The position numbers and the translations under genes are program-made. Shown here piece by piece: positions 48,165 to 55,589 of a stretch of 64,000 nt of DNA (positions are counted from its first letter, which is position 1; every line of letters starts with the position of its first letter). The DNA is from an uncultured Bacteroides sp. (GTDB taxonomy: Bacteria > Bacteroidota > Bacteroidia > Bacteroidales > Bacteroidaceae), in assembly GCA_900544675.1 (NCBI GenBank), contig UQVZ01000021.1, positions 4,951 to 68,950 of the forward strand. The letters are read 5' to 3'. Below the pieces are notes generated by a model, which saw only the letters and a program-made list of their open reading frames with translations, did not search any database and had not been told where the DNA came from.

Positions 48165-50237
48165 TTATTGGAGGTTGATGGTATAAGTCTTAATCATGCC
48201 GTTATAATCGAATTTCACAACTGCTTTGCTGTCTTTGCCTTCAGGTTGGGCGATTTCTATTTTTACGTTCGGGTTGTCCGATGAGGCGGTGAATGCCGGA
48301 ACCGTGTTTGTATTGGCAGGAAGCGTATAAGTCGCTTCATATTGATCGTATCCCGTATAACCGTTGGCGTTGGTCGAACGGACAGGTAGGGCAGGAAGTT
48401 CTACCTCCTGACCGTCTGCCTGAATGCTGACCGTCGGTACAACCGGGTAAACTAAACTCTTTTCGTCTGCGCTGAATCCCAGTCCGCGAAGGATGCACAA
48501 GCATCCGTCGGCATCGCCTTCCGCAACCAAATAGAGAGCGTGCTTCTTGTCTAACGCCTTGACTGCATCGGTCACATCAATGGTGTATTTAGTTATTTCA
48601 TTGGTGGTAGTCCCGGCAGGTATGGTGATTTCGCCAATCTTCTTGCCTTTCCATACTTCGTTGTTCCAAGGTCCGTCCAGCCAGACATTGATTTTGAATG
48701 CGGTTTCTGCCTGTGCGGTCAGGAAGAGGTTGAAATAGGTTTTGTCGTATGCCTTGCTGCCTGCAAAAGGTTTCAGTCCTTTTTGTGCTTGCTCCAGCCC
48801 GCCGAATCCGAAATACTTGAATCCTACGATGTCGCCCTTGTTCATGTTAACCGGCATGTTGTTGTCCCAAATGTCCCATGCGTCTTGCATTGCCTGACCG
48901 TTTGAGAGGTAGCAGGCATAACCGGCAGAATAATACTTATACGGGTCCATACCGAAAATCTGGAATCCTTCTGAGGTGACTTCGGCACCGGTGTATGTAT
49001 CGCCGTTGGTCGCTTGGGCTTGCCAGATGCTGTCGGGCGCGTATGGGTCATATCCATGAATGGTTACTTTGCCTCCTTCCGCAACGGGCTTTTCGTCCCA
49101 TTGGATGGTAACGGGAGCTACCATGGCTTGGCGTGCAAATCCGAATCCGCGCGGAGGACGGTGATAGAATACATACCATTGACCGTTGACCTCCTGCAAA
49201 CTGCCGTGGGTATTGTGTCCTGCATTGGTGGTCTGTAGTTTGCTCCCGTCTTCATTCAGCACTACGCCACGTGAGTCGACCAGTACGCCACCGCTACGCC
49301 ACGGTCCTAACGGTGTGTCTCCGTATGCGTAACGCAGGGTGGAATTGGTGCTTCCCAAGCCATAATCGGGTCCCGAATAGCCGGAGAAAATCATGACATA
49401 CTTGTTGCCTACTTGACGGATGGACGAGGCTTCGAAGAAGTTGAAGTCTTCGGGTTTCTGTCCGTCATAGAGAGCCGGATATTTTGTTCCTTTCGGGTCA
49501 CGTATCTCGCCGTAGCGCAAGCTGGCGGGGATAAAATAAGGAATGATTTCTGTACCTGGTCGGGTAGAATACATGGTTTTCGGGTCCAGTTGGGTTGCAG
49601 AAGAGCGTTGGAATCCCCAGAAGCCGTAAGCACGGAAGCCTGTTTCGTAATCAGGGTCATTCGGGTCGGTAACCGGTTCGACAAAAACAGAGGGGTCGAA
49701 ACCAAAGATGCTTCCCGGCAATGTGCGGGTACCGTCTTCGGTCAGGTTGACAGGTGTAAAGGGACCGTCGGGACGAGTACCTTTGCATACCATGGCTTCA
49801 CGGTTTGCTCCACGGCTATGCGGATACAGGTAATAGACTTTGCTGCCGTCTTTCTGTGGTATTTCTACCAGGTCTGGAGCATACATGACATCCCATTGGT
49901 TTTCTATTGGGTAAGTGAATATCACTCCTTCGTCGCGCCAGTCGGTCAGGTCATCCACCGGAGCTGACCACATCCGGATATCTGCACCGCAATAGCTGTC
50001 GAAACGTGTGTCGTGCGAACCGACAATGTACACGCGGTACTTGCCCGGATTATCAGGGTCTTCGAATACACGAGGTTCTCCGTCGGGTAAGTGTTCCCAA
50101 AGCGGGAGATAAGGATTGCCCGTACCTATTAATTGTAAATCGGGCGTTGTTTGGGTTTGTTGGTTTTGACAAGCCGTGTTGAGGCTTAAGCCGAATGCCA
50201 ATGCAAAAGCGGCTTTCATAGGATAAGAATACTTCAT
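48165..50237 (-). CDS. Glycoside hydrolase family 43 lipoprotein with C-terminal binding modules
   Basis: 690 aa, lipobox LNTAC (Cys23), so probably at the cell surface. A five-bladed propeller spans ~35-400, with the GH43 trio Asp60 (EPRVFEDPD, base), Asp181 (FGFDPSVF) and Glu269 (NFFEASSI, acid). NTHGSLQEVNGQWYVFYHR is the usual last blade. The C-terminal half (~410-600) has a CBM6-like beta-sandwich (GDIVGFKYFGFGG, LRGLGF), then a small beta domain. GH43 covers arabinofuranosidases, xylosidases and exo-galactosidases; the subfamily cannot be set by eye. It follows the GH10-like gene across a terminator. Confidence 0.85.
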   Translation of the reverse strand: MKYSYPMKAAFALAFGLSLNTACQNQQTQTTPDLQLIGTGNPYLPLWEHLPDGEPRVFEDPDNPGKYRVYIVGSHDTRFDSYCGADIRMWSAPVDDLTDWRDEGVIFTYPIENQWDVMYAPDLVEIPQKDGSKVYYLYPHSRGANREAMVCKGTRPDGPFTPVNLTEDGTRTLPGSIFGFDPSVFVEPVTDPNDPDYETGFRAYGFWGFQRSSATQLDPKTMYSTRPGTEIIPYFIPASLRYGEIRDPKGTKYPALYDGQKPEDFNFFEASSIRQVGNKYVMIFSGYSGPDYGLGSTNSTLRYAYGDTPLGPWRSGGVLVDSRGVVLNEDGSKLQTTNAGHNTHGSLQEVNGQWYVFYHRPPRGFGFARQAMVAPVTIQWDEKPVAEGGKVTIHGYDPYAPDSIWQAQATNGDTYTGAEVTSEGFQIFGMDPYKYYSAGYACYLSNGQAMQDAWDIWDNNMPVNMNKGDIVGFKYFGFGGLEQAQKGLKPFAGSKAYDKTYFNLFLTAQAETAFKINVWLDGPWNNEVWKGKKIGEITIPAGTTTNEITKYTIDVTDAVKALDKKHALYLVAEGDADGCLCILRGLGFSADEKSLVYPVVPTVSIQADGQEVELPALPVRSTNANGYTGYDQYEATYTLPANTNTVPAFTASSDNPNVKIEIAQPEGKDSKAVVKFDYNGMIKTYTINLQ

Positions 50238-50288
50238 GATGTTTTATTGTATGATATGTTTTATGGATTGCGTTAACTTCGGTTTCGT

Positions 50289-50340
50289 AAAAACAAGCAC
50301 AGAGAGCCTGAAGATAAAACCGGTGCTCTTCTGTGCTTGT
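50289..50340 (-). terminator. Terminator inside the PUL, before GH43
   Basis: ACAAGCACAGA (50293-50303) pairs with TCTGTGCTTGT (50330-50340), plus AGC/GCT inside, followed by TTTTT on the minus strand. No promoter is visible between it and GH43. Confidence 0.8.
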
Positions 50341-50372
50341 CGATGTCATTTATATACCATTGAACAGTAAGC

Positions 50373-52577
50373 TTATTCTTGCTTCAGTCCGTTCACTACC
50401 CCTTCATATAGCAGGTTGCGGTCCCAGCCGGAAGTCCACGGGCAGAGTTTATTGCCGGATGAAGATTCGTTCAATCCTGAGAGTGAAATGCCGTATTGGT
50501 TAGACACACCGATGATACGGCGATATTCCTGCATGATAAGCGACAGGTATTTGCCGGCATTGATGCGGTCGTCGGTCGATACCTGACCTGCCTGGACAAG
50601 GCTGCCGTCGGCGTTTTCTACGCAAATACTTAAATCGGAAATGCGTACCGGCTTGCCGGTCTGTTGCAGGCGGGTGAAGAGGGCAGTAATTTCATCTTTG
50701 TTAGCAGCCTGAACAACGGCGTCTTTCGAGTAGACAGCATGGAGCAGGATATTGTAACCGTCGATAACCGTTTCTCCGTCTTCTTCATACGAGTCAACCA
50801 GGGTTGCCAGTTGGTCGGCTTTTGATGCCATGTCGTCGGCTTGTTCGAAGGTATTGCTGACGAAGAGCTGTACCGGTGCTTGTGCCGTATCGCGTGCCAA
50901 CTCTACAGCCAGACGGGCAAAACCGGCATCGCCTCCCAAATATTCGCCGAAATTGAACGTATTGGCATCTTGATTCTGGCTGAGCGGTTCGCCGATGATG
51001 TTCCACATCGTAACGGCTTCACCTCCGGCACTCATCATGCCGCCAATCCATGCGTTCATGTCAGCGGTCAGGATAGCCGCTTTTTCTTCATCGGTCTTTT
51101 CGACAATGGTATCATCCATCTTCCAGTACAGGGTGATGTTATCGATGTAAGCGTGCCATTCGGAAGAGCCGGAACCGATAGCCAGCGTAATTTCGGTCAA
51201 GTTTTCCATGCCTTCAGGTATAGGCATACCCCCTTCACCGAAAGGAATGTAAATCAGTCCGCGTCCCCAGGCATTGTCGGGGCAGCCAAACGCAGCAGGA
51301 CCTGTGCCGCAGTTATAGGATACACCGTTGACAACAACCTGTACGCCGCCTCCGTATTTACCTTTACCGTCGATGAGGTACATATCCACCGCAATGCCGG
51401 TATAGTCTTTCAGCGTTCTGCCCGGCTGTAACTGGACAGTAAACTGCGGGAATGAATAACTGGCAAGACTGCTGGCCGTTCCTACATGAAGTACTTTTCC
51501 GCTTTCGCCCGTCGGGTCGTTTTCCACTACAGATGAACTGTTGCCCGTCATTGGGTAAGTTTTTCCCAGCTCATCGCTTTCAAAGTCGATGATGGTAGTT
51601 CCTGTGCCTGCCACTTCGTAGTTCATGATGATGTTGTCCAGGTAATATTGTGCGCCGCTCGATTCCGAACCGATTTGCAGTTCGAATTCGGTCAATTCAG
51701 CCAGACTGGCAGGGAGCATGAAGCCGGGTGCCGTGGCATTGTTCATCTTGATAACGGCTCCACGGTTCCATTGATTCGGTTTACAGCCGAGACCTTCCGC
51801 GTTGACTCCTACACCAAATTTCTGTCCGTTAATAAGCACTTGCATGCCCGAACCCCACAGACCGTCCTGATTGACGATGCGCATATCCAGTTCGATGCTG
51901 ACGTAGTCGCCCAACTTGCGTCCCTCAGGTAATTTGACATTGAATTTAGGGAAGGAGTAAGCTGCCTTTTGCTCGTCGGTGCCTACGTGGAGCACTTTTT
52001 TATTAGCATCGTCTGGGTCCGTTTCAACAATAGCCGTACTGCCGTTACTCATTTCATAGGCAGTGCCTAATTCATCCGACTCGAAGTTGAAAAGGACAGT
52101 GCGTCCTTTTTCCGGTTCGTAAGGGATGATGGTAGGTTCGAATTGCTCGGCATAGTAAGCCGCACGTTGTCCTTGATAGGAAGCGAGTGTTCCGCCATAC
52201 AGGGTGACGCCTGCTGTTTGGGCAGCGTTCGCTATGGTGGTCATACCGCTGAAATCGTATACGCCTTGGTCGTCTGCTGATGTGGCAGGCATGTAGGTGC
52301 TGCCTATGTCCAGTCCGTCGAAATTGGTCAGCAGGGTACTGTAAGCTATTTCGTGTGCGGTAAAGTCGGTCGGAGCCATATTGGCAGCCAGCCGGAACGG
52401 TTCGTTCTCGGTACGGCTGATGTAAGACTTCAGCACATCGAAGGTTGCCAGGTATTCGCTGCCTGCTACCTCCTCGGGCTTTTCTACCTGAAGGTTGCAT
52501 ACGTATTCGTCTACGCAGGAAGTGGATAAGACTGCCAGCATAGCGAAACCTGTTAGCATAGTATGTATGTGTTTCAT
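50373..52577 (-). CDS. GH10-like lipoprotein with two inserted carbohydrate-binding modules; catalytic site degenerate
   Basis: 734 aa, lipobox LSTSC (Cys21). Residues ~45-140 resemble the first half of a GH10 barrel (DDQGVYDFSGMTTIANAAQT, TLYGGTLASYQGQ). Two related ~155-aa beta-sandwich modules then interrupt it (~155-315 and ~325-480; each starts FESDELG.. and has VLHVGT..YSFP). The second half of the barrel returns (~495-734: MWNIIGEPLSQNQ, VIDGYNILLHAVYS). The acid/base Glu survives in IIGEP, but the nucleophile motif (I)TELD reads RISDLS and TLVWH reads TLASY. It is therefore probably a surface glycan-binding protein rather than an enzyme. It follows the DUF1735 lipoprotein gene by 28 bp. 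Confidence 0.75.
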   Translation of the reverse strand: MKHIHTMLTGFAMLAVLSTSCVDEYVCNLQVEKPEEVAGSEYLATFDVLKSYISRTENEPFRLAANMAPTDFTAHEIAYSTLLTNFDGLDIGSTYMPATSADDQGVYDFSGMTTIANAAQTAGVTLYGGTLASYQGQRAAYYAEQFEPTIIPYEPEKGRTVLFNFESDELGTAYEMSNGSTAIVETDPDDANKKVLHVGTDEQKAAYSFPKFNVKLPEGRKLGDYVSIELDMRIVNQDGLWGSGMQVLINGQKFGVGVNAEGLGCKPNQWNRGAVIKMNNATAPGFMLPASLAELTEFELQIGSESSGAQYYLDNIIMNYEVAGTGTTIIDFESDELGKTYPMTGNSSSVVENDPTGESGKVLHVGTASSLASYSFPQFTVQLQPGRTLKDYTGIAVDMYLIDGKGKYGGGVQVVVNGVSYNCGTGPAAFGCPDNAWGRGLIYIPFGEGGMPIPEGMENLTEITLAIGSGSSEWHAYIDNITLYWKMDDTIVEKTDEEKAAILTADMNAWIGGMMSAGGEAVTMWNIIGEPLSQNQDANTFNFGEYLGGDAGFARLAVELARDTAQAPVQLFVSNTFEQADDMASKADQLATLVDSYEEDGETVIDGYNILLHAVYSKDAVVQAANKDEITALFTRLQQTGKPVRISDLSICVENADGSLVQAGQVSTDDRINAGKYLSLIMQEYRRIIGVSNQYGISLSGLNESSSGNKLCPWTSGWDRNLLYEGVVNGLKQE

Positions 52578-52605
52578 GTTCTTTCTGTTTAAATGTTATA
52601 CCATT

Positions 52606-53643
52606 TTATCTTCTTTCTACCTCGAATGTCTTGCCGCCTTGTACGCCACGAGTGCGGAGCACTAAGGTATCGGTGGTAGCGTATTGCATGTTCAGGTTCT
52701 CGAAATTTACCCGGTAATCCAGGTAGAGCGCGTCGCGGTCTTTGCCTCCCAGGCTGTTTTTCTCTCCGTCTTTCACAAACTTGCCGTTTCCTGTCACTGT
52801 GATGCCGTCGGTCATGCTGCTCAGGGTGCAGCTACCGTCGTCTGCAAAGCGCAGGTTGACATTGTAGTTGACCAGATTGCCTGCCTGGTCATGTGCAGAG
52901 AGTGCCAAGATGCTTCCAGTAAGATTTTGAGTCGTCATGTAAACCACTTCATCGTCTTCGATGTACTGTTCGCCTCGATAGGTAGAAGTTGTCGTGCCGT
53001 TAGCTGTAATTTGGTCCATGCCGCGGCGCAAGTATTCGCCGTGCCATTCGTTGACGTACTTGATTGCGTAGAGCACATAGTTTTTCGGTTGCGTGGTCCA
53101 GTCTCCGGTATTGGTCAATGTCGGGTTTTCTACGGCGGCAGTCCCCTGCAGGATGGAGTCGGCTCCCTCTACATGGAGCATGCGTAAGGGAATGGCATAG
53201 TAGTTGCCTGTTGTCTTCTCGTCAGCAAAAAAAGCATCAGTCAGTTGCACTTCTACACCTCCGCTGACCTGGCCTTCCGGAATGTTGATTTGATTGGAAG
53301 CCAATGTATAATAATTGCTGGGCATGGGAGTAACCGGCGTATCGGTACCCTGAAAGTAGAGCCGGTCGCACAGCGATTCGTCTACTTCGACATCGATAGT
53401 TACATTCCGGCGATTGGTATATCCTCCTCCCCACGCAGCTTTGATAGATACTTTGTGCTCGTTGTCCATGGAGTTGTCCACGAATTCGTCTTCTCCCAGT
53501 TCCAAGGTACGTTCGGCAAACTGATTGGCGAAATACACCGTACTGTAGTCGAAATCGGCAAATTCATTCGTTCCGCTTTCGCAAGAAGCCATGGCACCCA
53601 AGAACAACGAAGCCATTCCTATATATAATAGATTCTTTTTCAT
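52606..53643 (-). CDS. DUF1735-type surface lipoprotein of the PUL
   Basis: 345 aa, lipobox GAMASC (Cys20). The N-terminal half is a DUF1735-like beta-sandwich (YSTVYFANQFAERTLELGED, then VSIKAAWGGGYTNRRNVTID). The C-terminal half (KNYVLYAIKYVNEWHGEYLR onward) is a lipocalin-like domain of the DUF5627 kind. Such proteins sit right behind susD and usually help bind glycan at the surface. It starts 41 bp after susD2 and shares its transcript. ATG 53643 is preferred over 53652. Confidence 0.82.
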   Translation of the reverse strand: MKKNLLYIGMASLFLGAMASCESGTNEFADFDYSTVYFANQFAERTLELGEDEFVDNSMDNEHKVSIKAAWGGGYTNRRNVTIDVEVDESLCDRLYFQGTDTPVTPMPSNYYTLASNQINIPEGQVSGGVEVQLTDAFFADEKTTGNYYAIPLRMLHVEGADSILQGTAAVENPTLTNTGDWTTQPKNYVLYAIKYVNEWHGEYLRRGMDQITANGTTTSTYRGEQYIEDDEVVYMTTQNLTGSILALSAHDQAGNLVNYNVNLRFADDGSCTLSSMTDGITVTGNGKFVKDGEKNSLGGKDRDALYLDYRVNFENLNMQYATTDTLVLRTRGVQGGKTFEVERR

Positions 53644-53684
53644 GTCAGTCATCTTTCTTTTTTAATCATTAGGGTTATTGTCAA

Positions 53685-55439
53685 TTATTCCCATCCTTTG
53701 TTTTGTTCCAAATTACTGTACTTCAAGATTTCAGAGTTGGGAATAGGGTTGAAATACATATAGTCTTTATATGAGCGTTCTTCTACCAGAAAACGTTCAT
53801 AGGTGTCTCCGTTTGGACGTAATCCGTAAACCGGTTCGTTCAGATTCAATTCCCAGCGGCGTACGTCCCAAAAACGTACACTCTCGAAGCAAAGTTCCAG
53901 ACGGCGTTCGTTACGAATCAGTTCGCGCATTTGGTTCTGGCTGCCGGCACATGTTTCCAGATACGGATCGTCATCGCCGCCTACACCTGCACGTTGACGG
54001 ATGGCTTTAATTACATCGTAAGCCGAATAGCCGTGGCTGCCTGTACCTTTAGGTCCCCAGGCTTCGTTGGCGGCTTCTGCATAGTCTAAAAACATTTCCG
54101 TATAGCGGATGCGCGGTGTATAGTGGGTTTGCGTATTGCTGGCAGCTGGGTCGCAGCTTACGTCCCAGCGCAGACGTTTCTTCATGTAGTAACCGGTACG
54201 GGTAGAACGGTTTTCGGTTACATCGATAGCGTCTGTCCCACTTGCGGTATTGATGGTTATGCCTTTTTCACTGATAGTGCTTCCGTTATGAAGTATGTAT
54301 TTGTCTAAGCGCGGGTCACGGTTGGCATACGGGTTATTGGCATCGTAGCCGCTGTGTTGTGTGTCGCTGATGGGATAACCGTTAGCCATTGGGAAGGCAT
54401 CTACCAGGTTTTGCGAAGGATTCATCCGTCCGGTGCCATACAGGCTCGGTGGGAATTGTTCGCTTTCCCATGTATTGTTGGCACTTCCCACATTGTCTCT
54501 CCATAAGATTTCGTTCGGGTTTATTCCGTCGCTGATGGTGTTGGTGATAGCCGGCGAGTAATATTCACCTCCGTCAGATGCCATACCGCTGATGCCGCCT
54601 TTGTAGTCAATCAGCTCGGCTGCCGCATCTGCAGCGTCTTGCCAAGTCGTAGCGTTGGTTGCATCTTGATAAAGCGGACTGGCTGCCATCAAGGCTAAAC
54701 GGGCACGGAAAGCGCGAGCTACCAAGCCGTTGAACAAACCGCGTGCCTTGCTTCCCATGACGTTGTTGAATTTGCTGACGTCGGTTGTCAGGTCTTGGAA
54801 TCTTTCCGGCACTGCACTTTCATCGTTGTATTCCAGCGGGAGCAATTCTTCTGCCCGCTGTAGGTCGCTGTTGATTTGGTCTACACATTCTTGAAACGAT
54901 GCGCGAGGTAAATTGAAGTCGGCATCGGCAGGCATGTATTCCAGTATCAGAGGCACTCCTAATAGTTCACCATTGGTGCCGAACCCTGCATGGGTACGCA
55001 TCAGATAGTAGTAGAACATGCCTCGAAGCCCGTAAGCTTCGCCTTCCAGACGGTGGGCGAAGAGGGCGTTTTGTTCTTCATCGGTAGACCAGGTCACGTT
55101 TTCGGCATGTAGCAGGTACAGATGAATGTACTGGATGGCGTTATAGGAGTTGGTCCATTGGTTCAACGGATTGTATGAAGTATTGGTCCAGGCTCCCGTT
55201 GCCATTTGCAGGAACGTGTTGGTAGGTTCATTGGTTACGGCATCGTCTGTAGCATATTCGCTATTGTCGTAGTATCCTGGTATCTGGCTGTATACCGTAT
55301 GCAGGATTCCGCGCATATACTCTTGGTCTCCGTACATTTGCTCTACCTCTTGGTGATTTTCAATAGCCGGTTCGAACAAGTCATCGCAGGCAGACAGCGT
55401 CAGGGCACTTGCTATGAATAATATCAGTTTCTTTTTCAT
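53685..55439 (-). CDS. susD2: SusD-like surface glycan-binding lipoprotein 2
   Basis: 584 aa, lipobox TLSAC (Cys18). The RagB/SusD fold is mainly helical: the N-terminal TPR-like part has YNAIQYIHLYLLHAENV and LEGEAYGLRGMFYYYLMRTH. The C-terminal part has RIRYTEMFLDYAEAANEAWG, IRQRAG, ELIRNERRLELCFESVRFWD and a final ILKYSNLEQNKGWE. It caps the SusC2 barrel and takes up the oligosaccharide. It lies downstream of susC2 across a 150-bp gap filled with T-rich inverted repeats. Confidence 0.95.
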   Translation of the reverse strand: MKKKLILFIASALTLSACDDLFEPAIENHQEVEQMYGDQEYMRGILHTVYSQIPGYYDNSEYATDDAVTNEPTNTFLQMATGAWTNTSYNPLNQWTNSYNAIQYIHLYLLHAENVTWSTDEEQNALFAHRLEGEAYGLRGMFYYYLMRTHAGFGTNGELLGVPLILEYMPADADFNLPRASFQECVDQINSDLQRAEELLPLEYNDESAVPERFQDLTTDVSKFNNVMGSKARGLFNGLVARAFRARLALMAASPLYQDATNATTWQDAADAAAELIDYKGGISGMASDGGEYYSPAITNTISDGINPNEILWRDNVGSANNTWESEQFPPSLYGTGRMNPSQNLVDAFPMANGYPISDTQHSGYDANNPYANRDPRLDKYILHNGSTISEKGITINTASGTDAIDVTENRSTRTGYYMKKRLRWDVSCDPAASNTQTHYTPRIRYTEMFLDYAEAANEAWGPKGTGSHGYSAYDVIKAIRQRAGVGGDDDPYLETCAGSQNQMRELIRNERRLELCFESVRFWDVRRWELNLNEPVYGLRPNGDTYERFLVEERSYKDYMYFNPIPNSEILKYSNLEQNKGWE

Positions 55440-55589
55440 GATTTGTTTATTTAGTTTATTAGTTGTAAGTTTTTAAGTTTGTCGGTTTCTAGTTTTTTAG
55501 TTTCCCGGTTTTTCAGTTATTTCAAGAGTAATTCATGAACTTAAAAACTCAAAAACTTAAGGACTCAATAACTCAAAAACTCAAAAGAC
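55440..55589. repeat. T-rich inverted repeats between susC2 and susD2
   Basis: AGTTTTTAAGTTTGTCGG-like units at the left are answered by AACTTAAAAACTCAAAAAC units at the right. They could fold into one hairpin in the mRNA. Related DNA lies at 58440-58520 and 58650-58700. Confidence 0.75.
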
